Below, in pieces: positions 25,478 to 33,379 of a stretch of 43,627 bases of DNA. The DNA is from Rhodococcus erythropolis NBRC 15567 (lineage in GTDB: Bacteria; Actinomycetota; Actinomycetes; Mycobacteriales; Mycobacteriaceae): the NCBI RefSeq assembly GCF_001552595.1, contig NZ_BCRM01000039.1, forward strand, positions 1-43,627, in the 5' to 3' direction. Position 1 is the stretch's first letter; each line of letters starts with the position of its first letter. The notes under the pieces are model-generated. The model did not search any database. It was not told the origin of the DNA and saw only the letters and a list, made by a program, of their open reading frames with translations. The position numbers and the translations under genes were made by a program.

Positions 25478-25825
25478 CTACCTGGACGCGTCGTTTCCGG
25501 GTTTTCTTGTCGGCACTGCGTAAAGGTCGGTCGTACGTTGTATTGCTCTTCTGCATCTGTCGGCGGTGAGGAGGTATTTTTCGGCGGCGGTGTAGTCGGT
25601 GACGGCGGTGCCGTCCGGGCCAAGGGTGTGGGTGATGAGGTCGAGGTAGCGACGCCGGTAGAGGTAGGCATCGGGCTCTGCGAGTAGAAATTCTACGGCG
25701 GCCATGACGTCCGGGGGCGGGGCCGTTCGGGTGCGCCGGGCGCGTGCGTTCAGTTGGTGTGCCGGCGGCACCTCGTGACTGTTCGCGGCAGAGTAGAGCC
25801 GCGCGATGCGGCGAGGACTGCTCAT
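25478..25825 (-). CDS. Unknown protein
   Basis: 115 residues, not recognised. ATG 25825 follows GGCGGAG at a good distance. The central part (DVMAAVEFLLAEPDAYLYRR, YTAAEKYLLTADRCRRAIQ) is helical and has normal amino-acid composition, unlike shadow frames nearby. Isolated on the minus strand. No membrane segment or metal motif. Confidence 0.55.
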   Translation of the reverse strand: MSSPRRIARLYSAANSHEVPPAHQLNARARRTRTAPPPDVMAAVEFLLAEPDAYLYRRRYLDLITHTLGPDGTAVTDYTAAEKYLLTADRCRRAIQRTTDLYAVPTRKPGNDASR

Positions 25826-26345
25826 CGGGGCTCCGCCGCTGCAGGCAGAATGGTCATCGCGTATCCGAGCCGTATGTCGTGGTGGTGCGAGTGGTGGTAG
25901 CGGGGCTTTTCCTGCCGGATGTGGTGGGAAGACCTCGGTGTGTAGGCGCGGCGACGCCGGAGGCAGTCATCGAGGCATCACGAACGAGAAAAGGTCCAGC
26001 ATGTTCATCGGTCTCCTTGTCGTTAGCCGGGCACATGAGATATGTATACCTTTCTGTCCCGCCGGGTCACAGATATCGAAAGTTACAGATTGGAAAACTC
26101 GCGCCACGAGCGAACGTACCGATGTTCTAACGGATCGGGTTCCGGGGCAGCGACCGAATGCCGTCGCCGGCGCTTCGCGTTCGATCGCCAAAGTTGAATG
26201 TGCCGGATGTGTTGCGGTCAATAGATTGCCGCCCATACGTTCGCCGATAACCTATATTATGTCATTTTGTGGATGAAAGTCGCTGCACCGCAACGAAATA
26301 CACCCACATTGAACGTGCATCGTCAGTATCGAATGGCAATATTCG
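25826..26345. other. 520-bp gap, partly AT-richer, no gene seen
   Basis: Between the unknown gene and the HNH gene. The part from about 26020 to 26340 is poorer in GC than its surroundings, with runs such as ATATGTATACC and CCTATATTATGTC. It may be recently acquired or regulatory DNA. No reading frame is convincing. Confidence 0.4.
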
Positions 26346-26972
26346 CTACCAGAGCGAGAGCGGACGTCCTGCAGCCTCGGCCGCAGCGATGCGCTCTTCG
26401 ATGACGTCGACTCCTACGTTTTGTTCGATCCCGGTACGGATCGCGGTGGCAATGGCGCGAGTGCGACCCGCGGGTCCTCGAACGTCGGCGAGTGGGCTGG
26501 CGATGTTGCGTCGCCGGAGCTCGTATTCGCTGCGGTTGCTGCGATTGGTTCCCAACTGCATGTGTGCCGGGTTGGTGCAGCCGGCGAAGTCGCATTGGTG
26601 GCACAGCACCGCGTCGTCGGTGTTGGACCAGCCCAACCTCGAGATGACACCGTCTTCGAGTTGGTAGGCGAACAAATGCGCCGGCACGGTCCCGCGGCGG
26701 GACGGCCCAGGCAGACTCGCCGCCCGGAAGGAACCATGCCCGGTCGAAGACACACCGCCGATCCACGGCCAGCACTGCTCCCGGCGGCGTCGGAATCGCT
26801 TGGACTCGAAACGAGAAACGACGGCAGGATTGTCGAGCCAAGAACGCCACAGACGCTCCGGAATGCGTACAGGCTGGGGCTGCCCGATCAACGTCATCTG
26901 GAACGCCCGCAGCGCGGGAGCGCTGTCGGGCATGCCGGGCAGCGGGGATGGAGCATCGTTGACGAACGTCAT
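26346..26972 (-). CDS. HNH endonuclease-like protein
   Basis: 208 residues. The C-terminal half carries an HNH core: CWPWIGGVSSTGHG, then LCHQCDFAGCTNPAHM (about residues 147-162), with the first His in LCHQ, Cys pairs for zinc and the Asn-x2-His of NPAH. ATG 26972 follows AGGAGC; the open frame goes further upstream without support. HNH proteins of this size occur as phage-related or homing nucleases. It lies just outside the regulator remnant and resolvase and is not obviously linked to a partner. Confidence 0.72.
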   Translation of the reverse strand: MTFVNDAPSPLPGMPDSAPALRAFQMTLIGQPQPVRIPERLWRSWLDNPAVVSRFESKRFRRRREQCWPWIGGVSSTGHGSFRAASLPGPSRRGTVPAHLFAYQLEDGVISRLGWSNTDDAVLCHQCDFAGCTNPAHMQLGTNRSNRSEYELRRRNIASPLADVRGPAGRTRAIATAIRTGIEQNVGVDVIEERIAAAEAAGRPLSLW

Positions 26973-27064
26973 CGGCCCTGCTCCTGACACTCGATCCGGA
27001 CTGTTACCCGAGTTGACTGTAGAGACACGTGCCGACAACCAGTTGAAGATCCGGGGTATGACCT

Positions 27065-27430
27065 GTGGTGGGCTTCGGTAACAGTCCACTCGTACCTGCC
27101 ATTGCGGCTGCCCTTGCGATCATCCCAATGGCCCTGGTTGCCGAGAACGCCAACCTTTGCGCAGGAATGAAACTCACCCTCGAACCCACCGTCGTCAACG
27201 GCGCAGCCTTCGCGCACTGGGTTGACGCGATCAGTGACATCGTCGAAAACTCCATCACCGACGGAGAACTCACCGACACCCCCACCGCGCACCGACTCGC
27301 ATGGAACCTGTGCGCTGGCACCGTCGGAGCAGCCAACGCATCAGCAACCCTGCGAGAAGACATCGACCTCGCAACCTGTCTCGAAGGCGTGGTAACAGCG
27401 CAGTTGCGCAATGCCTTCACGCCCGCCTGA
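27065..27430 (+). pseudogene. Deletion remnant fusing DUF2637 and TetR genes
   Basis: About 121 codons. The first ~25 (VPAIAAALAIIPMALV) match the DUF2637 gene at bases ~240-305 (APAIAAAIAIIPPALV). From ENANLCAGMKLTLEPT on, the sequence matches the last ~91 residues of the TetR gene at 1699-2379, with roughly 80% identity to the end. The join is in frame and corresponds to an internal deletion of about 1.8 kb. The fusion lacks the DNA-binding domain and most membrane segments. The GTG at 27065 has no clear ribosome site, so expression is doubtful. It marks the right-hand copy of the block seen at the left edge. Confidence 0.85.
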
Positions 27431-27540
27431 TCTAAAATACGGGTGTCGACCTCAATATCAACTGGTCGAAATTGCTTGAGGGACAACTAGACCGACAACA
27501 TCTGCACCATTGACTTAGCGGCCGGATCCCACTTTCGAGC

Positions 27541-28146
27541 TCAGTTCTCGACCCGAGGGGTCCGGCCGCTAGCTTCCCGCTCGATCCGCGCAAGCTGGAT
27601 ATTGGTATACAACGACGAACGCTTCAAACCCGTGTTCTTACATAGTGTTTCGATCTTGAACTGGCCCGTCTCATAAATTTGCAGTAGGTACGCACGCTCC
27701 TCGGGCGAAAGCTTGTGCGGCCTACCTTTCATCTTCCCAGCAGCCGTCGCGGCGGCAACAGCATCACGCGTGCGCGAACGAATCAGATCCGACTCGAACT
27801 CCGCCATCAACGCAAGAATGCCAATGAACATCTTCCCCATCGGATCAGCCGGGTCGTACACCTGACCATCAATCGACAGCGACACACCCTTCTCCGCGAT
27901 CCGCTCCACCGTCTCATGCAAATCCTTCGCCGACCGAGACAACCGATCGAGCTTCGTCACACAAAACACGTCGCCGGCCCGAGCCGCGTTGATCGCATTA
28001 TCCAAACCCGGCCGACGAGCCTGCCGGCCACTGACACCATGATCGACATAGACCATGTCACGATCCACCCCGGCCTTCACCAGAAGATCAACCTGAACCG
28101 CCGTGTCCTGCCGGACCGTACTGCACCGCGCATACCCGATTTTCAC
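27541..28146 (-). CDS. Small serine recombinase (resolvase), right copy
   Basis: 201 residues, the same length as the left resolvase and roughly 85% identical. YARCSTVRQD places the nucleophile at Ser9; KLDRLSRS and EFESDLIRSRT are intact, as is the C-terminal helix-turn-helix (LCKNTGLKRSSLYTNIQLA). GTG 28146 is chosen by alignment with the left copy and the preceding GGGGG run; the longer frame to 28260 would cross the res-like site. Differences cluster at the very C-terminus and in the first 30 residues. Both enzymes look functional. Confidence 0.92.
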   Translation of the reverse strand: MKIGYARCSTVRQDTAVQVDLLVKAGVDRDMVYVDHGVSGRQARRPGLDNAINAARAGDVFCVTKLDRLSRSAKDLHETVERIAEKGVSLSIDGQVYDPADPMGKMFIGILALMAEFESDLIRSRTRDAVAAATAAGKMKGRPHKLSPEERAYLLQIYETGQFKIETLCKNTGLKRSSLYTNIQLARIEREASGRTPRVEN

Positions 28147-28171
28147 GCCACCCCCACTGCCGAACACGAAT

Positions 28172-28214
28172 TGTCCACTAGAGCCTATGCCATAACGGAC
28201 AAATCCAACGGACA
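28172..28214. other. Candidate res recombination site, right
   Basis: A 43-bp element upstream of the right resolvase, matching 3801-3843 at 33 of 43 positions and in direct orientation with it. TGTCC starts the element, AACGGACA ends it and CTATGCCATA is in the middle; an additional AACGGAC lies at 28194-28200. The distance to the resolvase start is 26 bp here and 44 bp on the left. Confidence 0.55.
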
Positions 28215-28280
28215 CCCAAATTGGACGTTTCGGTACGAAATTTCGCCACGTCAGTCGCACCCAGACGCCCGATCTTCACC

Positions 28281-28333
28281 GTCCGGTATGACGAGGGTCA
28301 AAACGCACACTTAAGACCACAGGAAGGCGCTCA
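28281..28333. repeat. 53-bp direct repeat, copy 1 (upstream of HEPN gene)
   Basis: Matches 29548-29600 at 42 of 53 positions, sharing GGTCA-x-AACGCACAC and CAGGAAG-x-CGCTCA. Copy 1 lies 165 bp before the HEPN-type gene; copy 2 lies just after that gene and 103 bp before the small membrane-protein gene. Confidence 0.7.
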
Positions 28334-28497
28334 GAGCCAAATACCGAAAGGTCCATCTCGCAAGTCCGATTTCGCCAGTCGACCAGAATATGAGACTGTA
28401 GGGTACGGTTCACGAGTCGGATTCGTCCCCGAGGCGGTGGCGTCGCCGCATCCCACTGGGCATACTGCGATCTCGGCAGGCTGACGATCGGACGAAT

Positions 28498-29517
28498 ATG
28501 GACAGCGTTGAGCGTCTCGTGGTGCAGGTTTCGGAATCGAACCGACTACTTCATCAGGGGGGCGTGTCTCGCTGGCGGATCAGCCTGATGCTTCTCGACA
28601 ACACCGCCGAACTGCTACTGAAGCGTGAGTGCGACAGCAAACTCTCTCTGAATCACCTGGGCCAGGGCTACTACGAGGCGGTGTGTGCCGCTTTGGAGCG
28701 AGGCGAGACCGAAGAGCAGCCGACGCCATTCGATGACGACGATGCACCGCCTCGAAAACTTGTAGACGTGAAGGCCGAGCTCGAGCGAAAGCTGGTGTCA
28801 GACGGAGACCTGAAGAAGATCGAGAGTGAGTTCGCCCCCAAGGTTGCCTATCTTCAACTCAACGATGTGTTCAGCCCGTCTCACGCCGCTGTTCTCAGGC
28901 GGATGCACCTGTACCGCAACGAGATCTACCATGACGACAAGGTACGGCCGGCGACCGTCGAGGCAGCAGCGAAAATCTACACGTATGTCGTCTGCGACCT
29001 GATGCAACGAAGTTCGTCGTCTGGCGTGCCGATTGCGATGAGCGCGCCTACCCCCGAGCTCGACGCGCTCTTTCCCGAGCAGAAGCACCACCCCTCCGAA
29101 CTGGGGCGATACGCTGACAGACTACTGGCTCTCTCACCGATCGATACGGCAGAGAAGCTGGCAAAGACGCTCTCGGAACATCTGATAGATCGGCTCGAAG
29201 AACTGGATCTAGACCTCAGCTATGTCCAAACGCGGGGTAGCAACTGCGGAGTCGTCATCGACGAGGAGTTAAGAGCCCGTGCGCTCGATGAGATTCTCGC
29301 GGGGCAAACGCTCGCGAAAAAGATCAGTTATCGCACTGTGCGGCAGTGGAAGGGATCGGCCCGCAAGCTCGGCCATAGCGCTGACTATGTCAAGGCCTTC
29401 GAGAAGTTCGCTACAACGGAGACCGCGCTCGAAGACGTAGAGGACCAGGTACACCACGTAGTGCGCGCCATTGATGCACACATCAACGAAATGATCGACT
29501 GGCGCAGAGGCAAGTGA
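28498..29517 (+). CDS. HEPN-type protein, candidate RNase effector
   Basis: 339 residues of unknown family. The N-terminal ~170 residues are helical and contain MHLYRNEIYHDD, in which R140-N-x3-H145 is the R-x4-H signature of HEPN ribonucleases; the upstream helices (SRWRISLMLLDNTAELLLKR) fit the four-helix HEPN core. The C-terminal half is helical and may bind a partner. ATG 28498 is the start used, with a weak upstream purine stretch (GGACGAA). It is followed by a small membrane-protein gene with a repeat between. HEPN proteins act in toxin-antitoxin and phage-abortive systems; a defence role is inferred from the motif and from nearby Abi-like and caspase genes. Confidence 0.65.
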   Translation: MDSVERLVVQVSESNRLLHQGGVSRWRISLMLLDNTAELLLKRECDSKLSLNHLGQGYYEAVCAALERGETEEQPTPFDDDDAPPRKLVDVKAELERKLVSDGDLKKIESEFAPKVAYLQLNDVFSPSHAAVLRRMHLYRNEIYHDDKVRPATVEAAAKIYTYVVCDLMQRSSSSGVPIAMSAPTPELDALFPEQKHHPSELGRYADRLLALSPIDTAEKLAKTLSEHLIDRLEELDLDLSYVQTRGSNCGVVIDEELRARALDEILAGQTLAKKISYRTVRQWKGSARKLGHSADYVKAFEKFATTETALEDVEDQVHHVVRAIDAHINEMIDWRRGK

Positions 29518-29547
29518 CGTGACACGTGCTGGGTGAGCGTTTGCGTC

Positions 29548-29600
29548 GTCCGAGATGACGATGGTCAGAACGCACACCCGAACCCGCAGGAAGCCGCTCA
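29548..29600. repeat. 53-bp direct repeat, copy 2
   Basis: Second copy of the element at 28281-28333, between the HEPN-type gene and the small membrane-protein gene. Confidence 0.7.
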
Positions 29601-29703
29601 AGCGGTTTCCCGAGAACTCATCTGGATCGCGCTACTCGGCCAGCCGAACTAGGGGAAGATGGGCCGGCGCTACCAGAATGACACCACCGACGAAGGGCAA
29701 GAG

Positions 29704-30021
29704 ATGGGCAACCTGGGTCCTTATCAGGACTTCGCGACCGCAGCCAAGCAAGTGGGCGGCGTTCAGAGTTTCATCAAGATAATTCAGAAAGAGGCTGTAT
29801 CGAAGGCCGAGCCTGCCATCTTCGCGAAAGGCTTCGGCACGGGTGCCGCATTCGTCAGCGTGAGTGCCGTGCTCGTGGCCAGCGGTGCAGTTGCGGGCAA
29901 GAAGTACTTGGAGCAGCGGAAGGCCGACCAAAAAGCTGCCGAGGAAGCAAAGACGCAGCTGGCCTCGGAGATCGCAGTCCTGGAGGGCCAGGCAGGGTAT
30001 GACGGTTCGCAGCCGGACTAA
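29704..30021 (+). CDS. Small single-span membrane protein with coiled coil
   Basis: 105 residues, not recognised. A hydrophobic segment at about 44-64 (GTGAAFVSVSAVLVASGAVAG) is followed by a charged helix (KKYLEQRKADQKAAEEAKTQ) of coiled-coil type. ATG 29704 has GAAGGG six bases upstream; an ATG at 29659 has its purine run too close. It follows the HEPN-type gene by 186 bp and ends before a strong hairpin. It could be a membrane partner of the HEPN protein, but only the position suggests that. Confidence 0.6.
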   Translation: MGNLGPYQDFATAAKQVGGVQSFIKIIQKEAVSKAEPAIFAKGFGTGAAFVSVSAVLVASGAVAGKKYLEQRKADQKAAEEAKTQLASEIAVLEGQAGYDGSQPD

Positions 30022-30141
30022 CCAGTGGAGCACCTCGACGGGCGGACCACTAAGGGGAAAGCGCCGAATGTGATTGCGGGCAACCCCGAGGGTCCTGCGA
30101 ATTCCGGCCGACACCCTTCAGGGGCCACGACACCCAGAAAT

Positions 30142-30178
30142 GACGAAACCCTCTGCTGAATTGGCAGAGGGTTTCGTC
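30142..30178. terminator. Strong bidirectional hairpin terminator
   Basis: A perfect 15-bp stem (30142-30156 with 30164-30178) has a 7-nt loop. A-rich and T-rich ends of the stem (GAAACC, GGTTTC) make it work in both directions. It ends the HEPN/membrane-protein unit. Confidence 0.85.
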
Positions 30179-30339
30179 GGTGTCTATTAGCGAACAGATC
30201 CTGTCTGACGCTGTGCTCCATGACAATATCACTTGGAATTGCGCCTTGTCCAAGACCCGCAAATATGATTCCGTCCGGCGCCAGCCCCGGCGCCGCATAC
30301 TGCGAATCCTGGACGAAGGCCGCTATGTAGGTTAATTCC

Positions 30340-31119
30340 ATGCCAGCACGAATCCTCCCGCACCTGAGCAACCCCAGATTGGCTGTGTACAGAGCCGAAT
30401 GCGGAGACCCAACAGACGCAAATGTTGCCGCACTGTACGCATGGCAAGGGGAATTGCACGCGGCCTGGTACGAAGTGCTTGGCTACGTCGAAATGATGCT
30501 GAGGCATTCCCTCGACAACGCCCTCGCCGACTGGAACGTATCCAACACCTTTCCGGGCGGCGGCAGCCGAGAATGGCTCACCAATGCAGCCAGACCACTG
30601 GACTCATTCAAGACCAAAATGGCAGAAGACGCCAAGAGCTGCGCCAGTCGCGCGGCAGCACAAAGAGCTCCAACACACCCCAGGTCCGGTGCCTCCGTCA
30701 CACACGACGACCTGGTCGCACAACTGACCTTCGGGAACCTGACATCCCTATTGCTGACGAAGTCCAATCAACTCACACACCGAAAAGTCAAGAAAACTGG
30801 CCGGTCAGGGCGAGAAAACCTATGGCTGAACGCGACTATCAACGCCTTTCCCCACATCGACACCGAATGGCCCCCAGGAGCCCGGGGCAACACAAATGAT
30901 CGCAAAATCGATGTCGGATACTACGTAGGAAACACCGCGGAAAACCTCCGCCGCCTCCGCAATCGAGTAGGTCACCACGAACAAACTCTGAACGCCAACC
31001 ACGCGGCCCGCCACGACGAAGCGTTAGCACTGGCCCGTGCTATTGATCCCGCCGCCGGCGCGGCAATCACAAGCCTCAGCTCGGTACCGAAAGTGCTCGC
31101 TGAGCGTCCCAAATCGTAA
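30340..31119 (+). CDS. Abi-like HEPN protein (AbiD/F-type)
   Basis: 259 residues of the Abi-like family linked to abortive phage infection. The C-terminal motif LRRLRNRVGHHE (R207-N-x3-H212) is the HEPN catalytic signature in the RNRxxHHE form typical of this family; the N-terminal LYAWQGELHAAWYEVLGYVEMMLRHSLDNAL helices also fit. It stands alone on the plus strand, 161 bp after a strong terminator, with its own promoter region presumably at 30179-30339. No antitoxin is next to it. Expected role: RNase activated on phage infection, arresting growth. Confidence 0.82.
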   Translation: MPARILPHLSNPRLAVYRAECGDPTDANVAALYAWQGELHAAWYEVLGYVEMMLRHSLDNALADWNVSNTFPGGGSREWLTNAARPLDSFKTKMAEDAKSCASRAAAQRAPTHPRSGASVTHDDLVAQLTFGNLTSLLLTKSNQLTHRKVKKTGRSGRENLWLNATINAFPHIDTEWPPGARGNTNDRKIDVGYYVGNTAENLRRLRNRVGHHEQTLNANHAARHDEALALARAIDPAAGAAITSLSSVPKVLAERPKS

Positions 31120-31611
31120 CCATCCGAGGCCTGCCGAGTTACCCGACACTGTCGGACACCTGAACTATCCTCGAACTCGCGACGAGCATCAGGTCGCCGC
31201 ACTGACCCAGACCGAAGCGCAAGCCGAAGTCCTGACCTGAACGCAACCCGTCCAGATCGGTCACACGTGGCGACCTGATACTCATTCACCGACCAAAAAT
31301 CAGAGCTACCGCGACACCACCCGTGTCGAGTCCCGTCGCTCCCGCACAATCACCCCGCCAGCGCACCGAGCGGGAGGTGCCCACCGCCGCACACAACCAC
31401 CGCCGGCCACACACCAAGAACCGAACGACACCTCCGGCGCCGTTGCCGCTCCGCGGCCCCGAGTGGTCAAGAAAGTCGTCGTACAAGTCGCCCCAGAACA
31501 CCATGCCGGGGACCCGACCCGTCAACCCACGCTCCGCTCTACGGGGTTGACCGCCCACCCTCGACATGGTGACAGGGGAGCGACTCTACCGACTCGCAGG
31601 AAGGCATCACC
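31120..31611. other. 492-bp gap containing repeat A
   Basis: No supported gene. It contains repeat A (31301-31380, second copy at 42737-42817) and an 8-bp inverted repeat GTCAACCC/GGGTTGAC (31521-31528, 31544-31551) about 60 bp before the next gene. Confidence 0.5.
31301..31380. repeat. Repeat A, copy 1
   Basis: An 80-bp element beginning CAGAGCTACCGCGACACCAC and ending GAGCGGGAGGTGC, with an identical 20-base start and a conserved GTCGCTCCCGCACAATCACC interior in the copy at 42737-42817. Not translated in either place, as far as can be seen. Confidence 0.8.
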
Positions 31612-31797
31612 ATGACCGAAACAGCCACTCCCACACGCTTTGTCGTAATACCCCGCACCGAAGAACACGGCGGATACGAGAACGAGTGCTTCACGCACTA
31701 CGTCCAAGACGGCCGCGGCCGCTACTGCCTACGCGGACCGATGGTCCAGTCAGACGCGGAATGGCTTGCGAACAAGATGAATACACAGTTGGGCTAA
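31612..31797 (+). CDS. Small unknown protein
   Basis: 61 residues, not recognised. GCAGGAAGG precedes ATG 31612 at normal distance, and a hairpin follows the stop. The sequence (RFVVIPRTEEHGGYENECFT, MVQSDAEWLANKMN) has normal composition and looks like a compact alpha/beta fold. Confidence 0.65.
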   Translation: MTETATPTRFVVIPRTEEHGGYENECFTHYVQDGRGRYCLRGPMVQSDAEWLANKMNTQLG

Positions 31798-31807
31798 CCA
31801 ACAGGCA

Positions 31808-31835
31808 AGGCCCGCACCGGATTCGGTGCGGGCCT
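31808..31835. terminator. Hairpin between convergent small genes
   Basis: A perfect 12-bp GC-rich stem (31808-31819, 31824-31835) with a 4-nt loop between two convergent genes. It probably serves both. Confidence 0.8.
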
Positions 31836-31848
31836 CACTGCTGCACTC

Positions 31849-32013
31849 CTACGCCGGGGCAGGACGCTCCGGCATCTTCATCAGGATCAGATCCGCACCG
31901 TCCTTGTACCGATACGCCCACCGACCATCCGAAGTCAGCACCGTGCCGGCCTGGCCCTCGTCCGGCGCCGGGCTCCACCCCTGAATCGCGTCCGGCTCTT
32001 CAATCTCACTCAT
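31849..32013 (-). CDS. Small unknown protein
   Basis: 54 residues, not recognised: MSEIEEPDAIQGWSPAPDEG, then a strand-rich end (GRWAYRYKDGADLILMKMP). ATG 32013 has GAGGG upstream. It follows the next gene on the same strand by 7 bp, so they form an operon. Confidence 0.55.
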   Translation of the reverse strand: MSEIEEPDAIQGWSPAPDEGQAGTVLTSDGRWAYRYKDGADLILMKMPERPAPA

Positions 32014-32020
32014 CAAACCC

Positions 32021-32473
32021 TCACTCGTACGTTCCAGGCCGGGTGACCTGACCAGAAGTGTCCCTCCGAATGCCCTGAGTGAGGAATCCGTCCGCGTCCT
32101 CACTTGTGCCGGTCATATCCGCAGGGAGCCCACAAGCGATCGCGAACTCCACCAGGTCGAGATTCGGATCCGAATACATCAAAACCTGAGCCGTCACCAC
32201 GACAGCATTCCACCGCACATAATCGGGGCCGCGGTCAGTGAGGGCGCCTGTGCTGCGGTTCGTATCGGTTGATCGGTCGTGCCCTGCCCGATCGCGTCTG
32301 TACGGCGCATCTGACCAATCGTGTTGCTTGATCTCGTCCGCAAATTCTTGCGCAAGTCTGCTCAGCGCCATGCCCTTCAACCTTTCGACAGGAAACCCAT
32401 CCGCCAGCGGGTGGAGTCTCAGCGTTTCCCTGACGAAATCACCAAACAAAACGGTACGCCGCGGAGCCGACAC
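32021..32473 (-). CDS. Unknown protein, possibly SOS-linked by position
   Basis: 150 residues, not recognised. Two structured blocks (FVRETLRLHPLADGFPVERL; VRWNAVVVTAQVLMYSDPNL) are separated by a polar linker. GTG 32473 is the longest start; ATG 32371 is an alternative. It is divergent from the ImuA'-like gene, and the SOS box at 32510-32525 lies in the 96 bp between them, so LexA could repress both directions. Confidence 0.6.
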   Translation of the reverse strand: MSAPRRTVLFGDFVRETLRLHPLADGFPVERLKGMALSRLAQEFADEIKQHDWSDAPYRRDRAGHDRSTDTNRSTGALTDRGPDYVRWNAVVVTAQVLMYSDPNLDLVEFAIACGLPADMTGTSEDADGFLTQGIRRDTSGQVTRPGTYE

Positions 32474-32509
32474 ATTCGGCGACCGTCACCCGAGTGGGGA
32501 CATATGACA

Positions 32510-32525
32510 TCGAACGTCTGTTCGA
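32510..32525. promoter_or_regulatory. LexA (SOS) box
   Basis: TCGAACGTCTGTTCGA is a perfect match to the actinobacterial SOS consensus TCGAAC-N4-GTTCGA. It lies 44 bp before the ATG of the ImuA'-like gene and 36 bp before the divergent gene at 32473. DNA damage should therefore induce at least one of them. Confidence 0.85.
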
Positions 32526-32569
32526 CTATCGTAAGTGAAGGTAGTGAACCGGCAGGAGGGCAGGTCGTC

Positions 32570-33379
32570 ATGACTGAACTGTCCGACCAGGTCACGCCCG
32601 GTGCAGAAGTCCTCAGCAAAGCGGAAAGGCTCGAACAACTCCGCCGCAAAATGGCGTCGATACCCGCACGATCCGACGGCACCGAACCAGCCACCCCATC
32701 CGTCATGCTCCGCCCCGTCGACGAGCGCGAGCCGACCCCCATCGTGGCCACCGCGCAATCCGCCCTCCGGATGCTTCCCGTCCCTACTCCGATCGGCGAT
32801 CTACTCCCACGCGGGGGGCTTGCACGAGGAACCGTCGTCAGCGTCGACGGCGCAGCGTCAGTCCTGATCGGACTACTCGCCACCATCACCGCCGCCGGCG
32901 GCCACGTCGCCGTGATCGGAATGCCCGGACTCGGACTCCTCGCCTTCCACGAGCAAGGCGGAGATTTAGCGAAGATCGCCCTCGTCCCTCAGCCAAAGGA
33001 CGCCGGAATCGACTGCGCCGCAATTCTGCTGGAGGGTTTCGACGCCGTTGTCCTGGGTCTGTCCGGTGGCGCTGTGACGCCCTCACGCGGGCGGGCAGTG
33101 ACCGCCCGTGCGCGGAGTAAGGGTTCGCTGCTCATAGTCGCCGAGGGGCAATGGGACGGTCCGGATCTGCGCATCTCGTCCCGAGTTTCCGGATACTCAG
33201 GATTATCAGCGGGGAGAGGGCGAGTGACAGGCGTTCAGCTCGATGTCGCGGCCGCCGGCAAAGGATTCCAGCAACGCACCGGACGTATGGAGATCCGCGA
33301 CGAGAGCGGACAACTCCGCTGGGCAACCGTCGACGACACCGTCATCGCATCGACGCCGCCTTTGAGGGCAGCGCAGTGA
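32570..33379 (+). CDS. ImuA'-like RecA-fold protein
   Basis: 269 residues. LPRGGLARGTVVSVDGAASV, GGHVAVIGMPGLGLLAFHEQ, DAVVLGL and GSLLIVAEGQWDGPDLRISS follow the strand order of the actinobacterial ImuA' (RecA-like) proteins, in which the Walker A motif is degenerate, as here. ImuA' normally works with ImuB and DnaE2 in SOS mutagenesis. ATG 32570 follows GGAGGGCAGG; an ATG at 32504 would place the SOS box inside the gene. The box 44 bp upstream supports the identification. The next gene overlaps by 4 bp. Neither imuB nor dnaE2 is nearby, so it must act alone or with chromosomal partners. Confidence 0.72.
   Translation: MTELSDQVTPGAEVLSKAERLEQLRRKMASIPARSDGTEPATPSVMLRPVDEREPTPIVATAQSALRMLPVPTPIGDLLPRGGLARGTVVSVDGAASVLIGLLATITAAGGHVAVIGMPGLGLLAFHEQGGDLAKIALVPQPKDAGIDCAAILLEGFDAVVLGLSGGAVTPSRGRAVTARARSKGSLLIVAEGQWDGPDLRISSRVSGYSGLSAGRGRVTGVQLDVAAAGKGFQQRTGRMEIRDESGQLRWATVDDTVIASTPPLRAAQ

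Noticed and set aside
3152..28146. The two resolvases as the ends of a composite transposon.
   Set aside because: No transposase and no terminal inverted repeats were seen at the outer boundaries; the resolvase-bounded cassette explanation needs fewer assumptions.
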